This document shows positions 32,724 to 41,917 of a stretch of DNA of 64,000 nt, piece after piece. The notes below the pieces were generated by a model, which saw only the letters and a program-made list of their open reading frames with translations, did no database searches and had not been told where the DNA came from. Each line of letters opens with the position of its first letter. The stretch's first letter is position 1. The translations under genes were made by a program, and so were the position numbers. Source of the stretch: Verrucomicrobiota bacterium (GTDB lineage Bacteria > Verrucomicrobiota > Verrucomicrobiia > Limisphaerales > J093); the NCBI GenBank assembly GCA_016716505.1, contig JADJWF010000005.1, forward strand, positions 1 to 64,000, written 5' to 3'.

Positions 32724-34874
32724 TCACCCAAACACCACCTTGGTCGTGGGCGCCTCGGGGTCCCACCCGCGGGTGGGCTTGTCGGTCAGGCTGGCCACGT
32801 CCTTGATCGAGACCTGCCGGCCGCGGGTGCGCGGGCCTTTGACGTCCACCTCGGAGGGGTTGCAGGTCTGCTGGTTGATCTTCTGATAAGGCGCGGGCTT
32901 GTAGCGGATGTACAGCGTCTCCGGTGTGTCGGGCGCAAAGTACAGCAACCGGCACTTCTCACCTTCGGGCACGCAGAAGTAGTCCTTGTCCAGGATCGTC
33001 CCGCCGAAGGTGAAGCGCTTGAGGTACGTCGCGTCCCGGGTGCTGTAAGCCAGCGTGAAGATCCGCTCGCGCTCCGGCAGCCCGGCGTACACCAGGTCCG
33101 GTCCGACGAAGAGTTTCTCCGGAAGTTCGACGACCTTGTACCGGCCGTCGCGGAAGACCATGAGGATCTTGTCAAACTTCGTGCATTCGGTCCGAAACTC
33201 CTCGCCGCTGACCTTGTAGCCGAGGTAACCGGACTCGCGATCATAGGCCACCTTGAACGCCTTGAAGGCTACTTCCCGCGCGTCAATCTCATCGTGCCGG
33301 CTGCTCTTGGTCCGGCGCGGATAGAGCGGTCCATACTTCTCCAGCAACGCCTCCAGGTGGCCGATGGCGTACCGGGTCAGATTCTTCAGATGCTTGCGCG
33401 TGTCCGCGAGGTCCGCCTTCACCCGTTCCATCTCCTCGCGGTGCTGGTTGATGTCGAAGAGCGAAATCCGGCGGATGCGCACCTGGAGGAGGCGGTCCAC
33501 GTCGGGGTCTGTGATGTCGCGCACCAGTTCCCTGACGAACGGTTTGAAGCCCTCGTACACGGCGGCGACCACGGCTTCGGCGGTCTTGCACTGCTCGATC
33601 CGTTTGTAAATGCGTTCCTCGATGAAGATGCGCTCGAGCGTGCGGTAATGCAGCTCGTCCTGAAGCTTGCGTTCCTTCAGTTCGAGCTCGCGCTTGAGGA
33701 TGGCCACCAACTGGTCGGTGTTCTCGCGGAGGATCTCGCTGACCGTCAACTCGACCGGCCGGTGGTCGCGGATGACCACGATGCGACTGGCAACCGTGAC
33801 CTCGCAATCGGTGAACGCGTACAGCGCATCCACCAGCTTTTCCGCGTCCACGCCCGCCGGGCAGCGAACCTCGATCTCGACCTCTTCGGAGGTGAAGTCG
33901 TTGATGGATTTGACCTTCAGCTTGCCCTTGCGAACGGCGTCTTCGATCGAGGCGATGAGGGACTCGGTGGTCGTGGTGGGCGGGATTTCTTTGATGACGA
34001 CTGTGCTGTCGTCCTTGACCTTGATCTTGGCGCGCACCTTCACGGAACCGGTGCCGTCGCGGTAGTCCCGCGCGTCCATGAGTCCGCCCGTGGGGAAGTC
34101 CGGCAGGCATTTGAAGGGCTGGCCCTTGAGAATCGCGATCTGTGCCTGGAGCAACTCGGGGAAGTTGTGCGGCAGGATGCGCGCGGCCAGCCCGACCGCG
34201 ATGCCCTCCGTCCCGAGCATCAAGGTCAGCGGCAGTTTGGAAGGCAGCGTCACCGGCTCCTTGTTGCGGCCATCGTAGCTCGGCACGAACTCGGTGATCT
34301 CATCGTTGAACAGCTCCGTCCGCGCCAGCTCCGTCAACCGGCACTCGATGTAGCGCGGCGCGGCGGGCGGATCGCCCGTGAACAGATTGCCGAAATTGCC
34401 CTGGCCCTCGATGAGGTAGCGTTTGTTCGCCAGCACCACCAGCGCCTCCCCGATCGCGGCGTCCCCGTGAGGGTGGAACTTCATCGTGTCGCCCACCACG
34501 TTGGCCACCTTGGTGAACCGACCGTCGTCGGTGAGGTGCATGGCCCAGAGGATGCGCCGCTGCACGGGCTTCAGTCCGTCCGCGAGATTCGGGATGGCGC
34601 GGTCGCGAATGACGTACGAGGCGTAGTCGAGGAAGCTGCGGTCCACCCGCCGGTGGATTGGCGCTTCGATCTGCTTGGGAGAGAACGGCCGGTGGGACAC
34701 CGCGAGTGTCTCCGGCAGGGCCTCCGCCTGCACATGACTCTCGCCGTTGCCGGGGGGCGGTGCGCCAGCGGCCCCCTCGCCGGCGACGAACTTTCCTTCG
34801 CCCGTCTCGGTCGTTTTCTCGACCGCGACCGGCAGGTTCAGTTGATCGGAACTGGTTTTTCGTTTCGCTGCCAT
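32724..34874 (-). CDS. Type IIA topoisomerase subunit A (ParC/GyrA family)
   Basis: A 716-residue breakage-reunion subunit. The winged-helix domain has DYASYVIRDRAIPNLADGLKPVQRRILW, FHPHGDAAIGEALV and the active-site segment AAPRYIECRL with catalytic Tyr175. The tower region and a long coiled coil (about 380-520) follow. The N-terminal 65 residues are a non-conserved, Gly/Ala/Pro-rich arm. After the coiled coil a beta-rich region of about 180 residues ends the protein, shorter than the six-blade pinwheel of GyrA, so it is more like ParC or the short type found in Bacteroidetes and Verrucomicrobia. The partner B subunit (parE/gyrB) is not adjacent in this window. Confidence 0.93.
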   Translation of the reverse strand: MAAKRKTSSDQLNLPVAVEKTTETGEGKFVAGEGAAGAPPPGNGESHVQAEALPETLAVSHRPFSPKQIEAPIHRRVDRSFLDYASYVIRDRAIPNLADGLKPVQRRILWAMHLTDDGRFTKVANVVGDTMKFHPHGDAAIGEALVVLANKRYLIEGQGNFGNLFTGDPPAAPRYIECRLTELARTELFNDEITEFVPSYDGRNKEPVTLPSKLPLTLMLGTEGIAVGLAARILPHNFPELLQAQIAILKGQPFKCLPDFPTGGLMDARDYRDGTGSVKVRAKIKVKDDSTVVIKEIPPTTTTESLIASIEDAVRKGKLKVKSINDFTSEEVEIEVRCPAGVDAEKLVDALYAFTDCEVTVASRIVVIRDHRPVELTVSEILRENTDQLVAILKRELELKERKLQDELHYRTLERIFIEERIYKRIEQCKTAEAVVAAVYEGFKPFVRELVRDITDPDVDRLLQVRIRRISLFDINQHREEMERVKADLADTRKHLKNLTRYAIGHLEALLEKYGPLYPRRTKSSRHDEIDAREVAFKAFKVAYDRESGYLGYKVSGEEFRTECTKFDKILMVFRDGRYKVVELPEKLFVGPDLVYAGLPERERIFTLAYSTRDATYLKRFTFGGTILDKDYFCVPEGEKCRLLYFAPDTPETLYIRYKPAPYQKINQQTCNPSEVDVKGPRTRGRQVSIKDVASLTDKPTRGWDPEAPTTKVVFG

Positions 34875-35285
34875 GATTTGGGAACCGGTCCTTCGGGGCG
34901 CGGTGAAATCCTCCGCGCGAACCGGCCTGCGACGCCCGCGCCGCTCGTGGACCGGGATTTACTCTCTTACGGCCCCACCCGCGGACTTCCGCCCGGGGCC
35001 GGCAAGGAAACTGGGCGCCCCCCTGAATTGCAATCACACGTTGGTCTCTCCGGCGGCCCCCGTCGTGAAACGGCAAAAGGCGGGAGCATCACCGGCGCAA
35101 CGGGGGACGTGCCTCCTTTGTGTTCGGGAGGCACACAACCGGTTCGGCGGCTTGCCCGACGAATTTCACAGTTCGCGGGAAATGAGGGCAGACTGTGGCC
35201 GCTGGCGTGAGCCGGCGGAGGCGTGTCCATACCGCACAGAGCGCGGCCCCACGGCGGCGGCTACGGTGGCGGTGTAATACCCGGA
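34875..35285. other. Gap between pheS and the topoisomerase gene
   Basis: About 410 bp. The plus-strand frame 34873-35277 has no recognisable domain and looks like a chance GC frame. Partial GGCGGC-type palindromes occur (near 35248-35275) but no repeat array. pheT, expected next to pheS in many genomes, is absent. Confidence 0.5.
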
Positions 35286-36293
35286 CTAAAACTGCCGCAG
35301 AAACCGCACGTCGTTCTCGTAGAAGAGCCGGATGTCCGTGATGCCGTAGCGGATCATGGCGATGCGTTCGATGCCGAAACCAAACGCCCAGCCGGTCCAC
35401 ACCTCCGGATCCCAGCCCACGTTTTCGAACACCTGCGGATGCACCATCCCGCAACCGGCGATCTCGAGCCACTCTTTGCCCATCTTCTTCACGAGGGGGC
35501 TGCTGAAGTCGATTTCGAAGCTGGGCTCGGTGTAGCTGAAGTAGTGCGGGCGGAAGCGGATGGTCGTCTCCGGTCCCATCAACTCCTTGAAGACGAACTC
35601 CACCGTGCCCTTGAGGTCGCCCACGGTCACGCCGCGGTCCACGTACAAGCCCTCGACCTGATGGAAGGTGGGGTTGTGCGTGGCGTCAGCATTGTCGCGG
35701 CGGTACACGCGCCCCGGCACGATGATGCGGACCGGTGGCTGCTGCTTCTCCATCACCCGAATCTGCACGGAGGAGGTGTGCGTGCGGAGCAGGGGCCGCC
35801 CGGGGGCGTCGAGGTAAAACGTATCCTGCGTGTCGCGCGCGGGATGGTCGGCCGGGGTGTTGAGGGCGTCGAAGCAATGGTACTCGTCCTCAATCTCCGG
35901 ACCGTCCGCCACCACAAAGCCCAGCTTGCGGAAGCTCCGCACAATCGCCTCGGTCACCTGCGTGAGGGGGTGCAGCCGGCCGAGCGGACGCCGGCGGCCG
36001 GGCAGGGTGAAATCCGTCGGCTCCTTGGGCAGGGCGGCCTGCCGCTCGAGCGCGTCGCGTCGGGCGGCCAGCGCGGCCTCGAGCTCCACCTTGGCGGCGT
36101 TGATCGCCTTGCCAGCAGCCGGGCGGTCCTCCTTGGGCAGCGTGCCCATCTGCTTCATCAAGCCGGTGAACTGTCCCTGCGGGCCGATCCAGCGGCCCTT
36201 GGCCTGCTCCAACGCGGCGAGGTCGGCCGCGGCTTGCAGGTCGGCAAGCGCGGATTGCTTCAGTGGTTCAATCTGCTCGAGAAAGCTGGCCAT
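35286..36293 (-). CDS. pheS: Phenylalanyl-tRNA synthetase alpha subunit
   Basis: A 335-residue class II synthetase subunit that charges tRNA-Phe together with PheT. The N-terminal coiled coil (about 5-90) precedes the catalytic core: motif 1 region ADGPEIEDEYHCFDALNTPADHPARD, motif 2 region TSSVQIRVME and PGRVYRRDNADATHNPTFHQVEGL, and motif 3 region GWAFGFGIERIAMIRYGI. The ATG at 36293 gives MASFLEQIEPL, the expected N-terminus; the 15 codons further upstream are not conserved. pheT is not downstream, so the two subunit genes are unlinked here. Confidence 0.96.
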   Translation of the reverse strand: MASFLEQIEPLKQSALADLQAAADLAALEQAKGRWIGPQGQFTGLMKQMGTLPKEDRPAAGKAINAAKVELEAALAARRDALERQAALPKEPTDFTLPGRRRPLGRLHPLTQVTEAIVRSFRKLGFVVADGPEIEDEYHCFDALNTPADHPARDTQDTFYLDAPGRPLLRTHTSSVQIRVMEKQQPPVRIIVPGRVYRRDNADATHNPTFHQVEGLYVDRGVTVGDLKGTVEFVFKELMGPETTIRFRPHYFSYTEPSFEIDFSSPLVKKMGKEWLEIAGCGMVHPQVFENVGWDPEVWTGWAFGFGIERIAMIRYGITDIRLFYENDVRFLRQF

Positions 36294-36423
36294 GTCAGGA
36301 AAACGGCTTTGTTCGGTCGCCGCAATCCAAGCAAACACCGCGGCGATGTGCCAACCGAAAGCTCAGACCCGGGTGTCCGGTTGGGGTGCCGACCCGGACC
36401 TGAACCCGGTTCCGCGGTCACTC

Positions 36424-38307
36424 TCAGGGCCGAGGCGCGCTGGGCGGCTGCCCGCTGAAGAGCGCCCACCCAATCCATCCGTCGCTCCGGTCTTCGCGAG
36501 TCTCGCCGCCGCGCGTTTCGCGGACTTTCACCGGAAAGGTGTTGCCGAACGAGATCTCGCGAATGCCGGCGGCGCTGAAGACCGCGTTGCTGACCGCGAA
36601 CATCGGCCGGAAATCGTTCGTGGCGACGCCGGGGCCGTAGTTGAACAGGCCCAAGATCTCGGTCCGGCCGCCCTGGTCCGTCAGCCACCGCACGCCGCGG
36701 CCCTCGTGCTTGACCCCAAGCGCCCAGAGCTGGCCACCGTGATTGCGGACAAGCCCGATGTCGCTGTTGCCCTCGGGGTTCAATTGGCGCGCCCAGAGGC
36801 GTTGGCCCGGCGAACGCAGTTCGATTCCGGAAGGGCAGTCGGTCACAAAAATATCCCCGCTGCCAGCGCCCACGATGCGGAGGTCACAGCTTTCGACCAG
36901 CAGCGTGCTGTTTCGGGACCGATTCTCCACCGCCGGCGGTCGCCCGCCGAACGCCTGCAGGTGCTGGAACTTCACGACGGGCGCAGACCGATCGTCCACG
37001 ATGAAGCGGCCTTCCTGCCCACCGATGATTCGCCCGAAACCCAGGCCGATGACGTGCCGCACACTGCCGTGGATCCGGACCTCGCCATTCAGCGTGTACC
37101 AATTGGGATCGCCCCCGCCGATGCCGCGCAAATACACGACCGTTTTGCCGGCCGCGGCCGCGGCGTCCACTGCCTTCTGCAAGGCGGCGGTGTCGTCTCG
37201 GTTGTCGCCGGCGACGGCCCCGTGGTCGTTGGCGCAGACCCAGAGCGCGGTGTTCGTCTCCCACGCGAAGGAAGGTTCGGGGAGGATCGGCAGACGCACG
37301 GCGCGTTCGGGGGCGTCCGCGAAAAGCCGCTGAGCCGGATGCGACGTGTACTCGTCGAGCTTCAGGCCGGCCACGCTGCCGCCGGGTGTCGAACTGTGCA
37401 GCAGCCGACCGAAGCCGGTGGCCGTGACGTCGCGCGCATAGAGTACGCTGGTGTTGGTAATGGCCGGTCCGCGCGAGTCGCCGCCGCTAAACCGCCCGCC
37501 GGCCAGCGCCACCACGCCGCCCCACCAGGTCCAGTCGTTGGGGTACTCGTTGTGAAGCGCGATGGGCGTGTTCTCCACAACCAGATCCTCGATGCCCACG
37601 GCGGTGGCGTTCACATAAACGCCTTCCCGGCGCGCGTTGCGGACGGTCACTCGCGACAGCGTCTGCCCCCAGTTCCACGCGGAGCGGACCCCGGTTTCGA
37701 ACGATCCCTCGATCAGCACGTCCTGGACGAGATTTGGCCCGTTCTGGCCGAGGAACCCGGAGTTGACCGCCACCTTGCCGGTGCCAATGACGCGCACGTC
37801 CTTGAGCAGGCTGCTGTTGTTGCCGAACCAGCGGATGCCGTCCACGTGGGGGTTGTGACCGGCGTCAATCGTCAGGTTGCGGAAGCACCGCATGAACCAG
37901 TCAGCCGAGCCCGCTTCTGTGTCGCTCGGGTGCGTACGAATCACCGCCGTGATATTCGTGGGCGAGTTGTCGGCGAGGCGGATGATCACGCCGTCGCGTG
38001 ACTCGCCATAGACCCACGGGCCGACCGCCGAACGAACGACGAGCGTGTGAGTGACGCGGTAAACGCCGTTCGGGAGGAAGAGGATTCGCGAGGGCTGGCC
38101 GTCGCGGCCTGAACTGGCCTCAAGACCCCGCTGCAGCGCCGCCGTGTCGTCCGCCACTCCATCGCCTTTGGCTCCAAGGTCCCGCCGGGCGTCGAGCACT
38201 GCCGAATCTTCCGGGAAGCGGATGGTGGCGGCAGCGAGCGGGGCGGACGAGACGCCAGTGAAGGTGAAGGCAAGCAACAGGTTTGGCAGGAACGTGCGCG
38301 TGTTCAT
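36424..38307 (-). CDS. Secreted pectate-lyase-fold protein (GH55/pectate lyase superfamily)
   Basis: A 627-residue exported right-handed beta-helix protein. After a signal peptide (MNTRTFLPNLLLAFTFTGVSSAPLAAA) the motif LGAKGDGVADDTAALQRGLEA marks a pectate-lyase_3/GH55 type N-terminus. A second matching start, DHGAVAGDNRDDTAALQKAVDAAA, lies near residue 345, so the protein has two tandem beta-helix modules. The repeats in between are rich in Asn ladders and short strands. Members degrade or bind beta-1,3-glucan, pectin or capsular glycans. The catalytic residues cannot be assigned with confidence. The ATG at 38307 was chosen for the signal peptide. Confidence 0.83.
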   Translation of the reverse strand: MNTRTFLPNLLLAFTFTGVSSAPLAAATIRFPEDSAVLDARRDLGAKGDGVADDTAALQRGLEASSGRDGQPSRILFLPNGVYRVTHTLVVRSAVGPWVYGESRDGVIIRLADNSPTNITAVIRTHPSDTEAGSADWFMRCFRNLTIDAGHNPHVDGIRWFGNNSSLLKDVRVIGTGKVAVNSGFLGQNGPNLVQDVLIEGSFETGVRSAWNWGQTLSRVTVRNARREGVYVNATAVGIEDLVVENTPIALHNEYPNDWTWWGGVVALAGGRFSGGDSRGPAITNTSVLYARDVTATGFGRLLHSSTPGGSVAGLKLDEYTSHPAQRLFADAPERAVRLPILPEPSFAWETNTALWVCANDHGAVAGDNRDDTAALQKAVDAAAAAGKTVVYLRGIGGGDPNWYTLNGEVRIHGSVRHVIGLGFGRIIGGQEGRFIVDDRSAPVVKFQHLQAFGGRPPAVENRSRNSTLLVESCDLRIVGAGSGDIFVTDCPSGIELRSPGQRLWARQLNPEGNSDIGLVRNHGGQLWALGVKHEGRGVRWLTDQGGRTEILGLFNYGPGVATNDFRPMFAVSNAVFSAAGIREISFGNTFPVKVRETRGGETREDRSDGWIGWALFSGQPPSAPRP

Positions 38308-38487
38308 TTTGCGTAGGTTAAAAAGTGTCCCCCGCACCGCTTCGAACTGGGTCGTCGCCGTCGTTGCGCGAAGGGCCGGGGCGCATTCTGGACCTCCCCG
38401 CTTACGGCCGGGGCCTTTCGCCCTCTCCTGGCCGTGAGTCCTGGAAGCGGATCGAGAAAGCCCACGGACCCAGGAAAACCAGCTCGT

Positions 38488-39357
38488 TCACGGCGCGACC
38501 AGCGATTCCGCGTGGGGCTCGTTATCATTGTTCCAGCGGCGCAGCCCCGCATCGCTCTTCTCGAACAGCTTCGTGTACGGCAGGGCCTCGCCGTGGCCGT
38601 CCGTGAACACGAGCTGGAAGCGGCCGCGATGCCGCTGGTGGGTGGCCTGGAGAATGCCGGTCTTGCCGGCGTAGTTGCCGCCGGTTGTGCGCCACCAGGA
38701 GTTGATGTCCAGGCGCGAAAACCCCGTGAAGCTGGCCGGCTTGTCCACACCGTAATAGAGCTTCACGACGATTGGTAGGAGCCACATGAGATTCGCGTCG
38801 CCCAAGGCGATCATGTTGGCGGGGCTGACGACCTGCGCCTCTTTGATCGGCACTGGCGTACGCCAGTCGTCCGGGTCTTCCAGATAGCCGCCCAAGCCCA
38901 GCCGGCTCAGGGCGAACATGGTTCCGTTGGCGTTGTAACCATAGCTGCCGAGCGGGTCGCCGATGTCCGTGGGCGGGAGGGTCAGGCCCTTGTAGGACGG
39001 GCAACGGTAGAGGTCGTTCGTCCACTGCTGTTTGGTGTAGGGCTGCAATTGCTCGTGCCAGAAACCCAGCGGGATGAGAAATCCCTCGAGGTCGAAGGTG
39101 TAAAGTGGGTAGGCACGGAAGTCGTCGGCGTACATCGTCAAACCGAGCCCCAGTTGCTTGAGGTTGGACAAGCAGCGCACCGCGCGGCCGGACTCCTTGG
39201 CGGCAGACAGGGCGGGCAAGAGCAGGCCGGCGAGGATCGCGATGATCGCAATGACGACCAGAAGCTCGATCAAGGTGAAACCCGTTGACCGCCGGGGCAG
39301 CCGGCGCGACGGGAGTGCCGCGTCAACTGAACCGGATTGTGGCGCCGCCGCTTTCAC
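38488..39357 (-). CDS. Prepilin-type N-terminal cleavage/methylation protein (H-X9-DG type)
   Basis: A 289-residue protein with the type IV prepilin signature GFTLIELLVVIAIIAILAGLLLPAL: cleavage after Gly and Phe methylation are expected, and the helix then anchors it. The globular part ends with an H-x9-DG motif (His in QRHRGRFQLVFTDGH), as in the DUF1559-like pseudopilins abundant in Planctomycetes and Verrucomicrobia. These are thought to act in secretion-type pseudopili or surface layers, but most are uncharacterised. The start codon is GTG, giving a 25-residue basic leader before the cleavage motif. No secretion genes are adjacent. Confidence 0.85.
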   Translation of the reverse strand: MKAAAPQSGSVDAALPSRRLPRRSTGFTLIELLVVIAIIAILAGLLLPALSAAKESGRAVRCLSNLKQLGLGLTMYADDFRAYPLYTFDLEGFLIPLGFWHEQLQPYTKQQWTNDLYRCPSYKGLTLPPTDIGDPLGSYGYNANGTMFALSRLGLGGYLEDPDDWRTPVPIKEAQVVSPANMIALGDANLMWLLPIVVKLYYGVDKPASFTGFSRLDINSWWRTTGGNYAGKTGILQATHQRHRGRFQLVFTDGHGEALPYTKLFEKSDAGLRRWNNDNEPHAESLVAP

Positions 39358-39378
39358 GACTCGTACGGCCGCGCCGGG

Positions 39379-40473
39379 CTAACGCAGACCGACCACGCGA
39401 TAGAATCGAGTGGGCGACTCTTTGACGGCGCCATCCACCACGAAGTTGGACGTGGTGGTCTGCAATTCGCGCCAGCCCCCGCCCGCCGCCGCCAGATCCG
39501 TTGAGTAATCCACGCGGTACGTGGCGATGCCCGCCGCCTTGGTCCATTGGAGGAGTGCCGAGTCCTTGCCCAGGGTGATGCGGAAGTCCTTGATCTGAAC
39601 TTCCTCGTTCCCGCCTTGGCCGTGGTTGGTCTCGAACATGCGGACCACCCCGGCGGCGAGGGCGAAGTTGTCCGGCGGCGGCGTGGCTTGCTGGCGCGAT
39701 GTCACCTGCACGGCGATGCCGTAGCCCTTGCGGAGGAAGTAGAAGTTCCGCACGAACTGAACATCAATGCTCTGGTAGTTGCCGTCGCCCATGATGTCCA
39801 CCGCGATGTCGTACTGGGTGAGCTCGTTCACCCGCAGGCATTCGCCGAAACCGATGCCCGGCTGGTTCAAAATGCCGTACGCATCGGCGACCGCCGAGGC
39901 CGTGTAGGTGATGCGCGCAGGAATGCCGAAACCGCCGCCCTCCTCGGGGTCGGGATCAATCACCACGATCTCGGTTTCGAACACGGTGCTGACGCTCCAG
40001 GTGTCCTGATAGCCGATGGTCGCCGGGAAATCATTGATCGGCGGGACGAAGGGGGACGCGGGAAAGGTGCTGCTGAATTCCGGATCGTAGAAGCCGTAGT
40101 TCATCCGGCCTTTGCCGGCGACCTGATCCAGGTACATGAACGCGGTCGCGCCGGTGGATTCAACGGTCTTGCGTTCCACGAAGGTCGCCCCGGGGAACAG
40201 TTCGATATCGGGCGCGGCAGAGGGCGCCAGATAGTCGAAGCGGTAGATGAGTTCTTGTGGCCCGGTGGTGAAGTCCCAGGCCTGCGGGCCGCCCGTGCTG
40301 CCGAGGCGTCCACTCACGTTGAAATCCGTGGCATTGGCGTAGGCCCGATAGTACTGGCCCACCTGGTTGAACATGTCCGACGCCGTGATCGTGATCTGGG
40401 CCTGCGCGAGTCCCGATCCGGCGACCAGACCGATGGCCGAGGCCGCCCCAAAGAAAACTGCTTGCCGTTTCAT
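39379..40473 (-). CDS. Secreted protein of unknown function with FN3-like end
   Basis: A 364-residue exported protein with signal peptide MKRQAVFFGAASAIGLVAGSGLAQAQ. The body is rich in Tyr, Phe, Asp and Gly with beta-strand character (MFNQVGQYYRAYANATDF, AWDFTTGPQELIYRFDYLAP). The last about 80 residues (FRITLGKDSALLQWTKAAGIATYRVDYSTDL to RFYRVVGLR) form a small fibronectin-III-like module seen at the end of many verrucomicrobial secreted proteins. I do not recognise the main domain. It sits between the prepilin-like gene (21 bp downstream) and recA, on the opposite strand to recA. Confidence 0.7.
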   Translation of the reverse strand: MKRQAVFFGAASAIGLVAGSGLAQAQITITASDMFNQVGQYYRAYANATDFNVSGRLGSTGGPQAWDFTTGPQELIYRFDYLAPSAAPDIELFPGATFVERKTVESTGATAFMYLDQVAGKGRMNYGFYDPEFSSTFPASPFVPPINDFPATIGYQDTWSVSTVFETEIVVIDPDPEEGGGFGIPARITYTASAVADAYGILNQPGIGFGECLRVNELTQYDIAVDIMGDGNYQSIDVQFVRNFYFLRKGYGIAVQVTSRQQATPPPDNFALAAGVVRMFETNHGQGGNEEVQIKDFRITLGKDSALLQWTKAAGIATYRVDYSTDLAAAGGGWRELQTTTSNFVVDGAVKESPTRFYRVVGLR

Positions 40474-40623
40474 GGTGTTTCCGTTCCCGAGTGACTGTTA
40501 GCCCTTCACAACCTGAACTTCAATCACCTTATCTGAGCAAGACCAAGGCCAACGGCCCATCGCGAATGACCGGTGCGACCGCCCGGGCGCGCCCGGCCCG
40601 GGCCGGTTGGGATCGCCCGGTAA

Positions 40624-40652
40624 TTGACTTGGCCAAGGTGCGAGACTATCAC
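40624..40652 (+). promoter_or_regulatory. recA promoter
   Basis: TTGACT at 40624-40629, a 17-nt spacer and TATCAC at 40647-40652 form a sigma-70-type promoter about 30 bp upstream of the recA start. GAGAAG at 40674-40679 is the likely ribosome site. No LexA-type palindrome was recognised. Confidence 0.5.
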
Positions 40653-40682
40653 CGGGTTCGCAAACCAAGCCGCGAGAAGTTT

Positions 40683-41768
<1,086 letters not shown>

Positions 41769-41917
41769 AACTCCGGTCCGCCCGATCGGTACCCTTCGGC
41801 GGGTTCCCGGAATCCTCGGGTGACGCAGCGAAGAGCCGCCTGCGGGGCGAACCCTCCTCGAATACCATTGCGCCGGCCCCGTCGGTCGCGCTTCCATCCC
41901 GCGACGTTTTGATGCCC

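Noticed and set aside
33294..35210. 638-codon frame on the plus strand
   Set aside because: Antisense to the topoisomerase gene; no recognisable domain.
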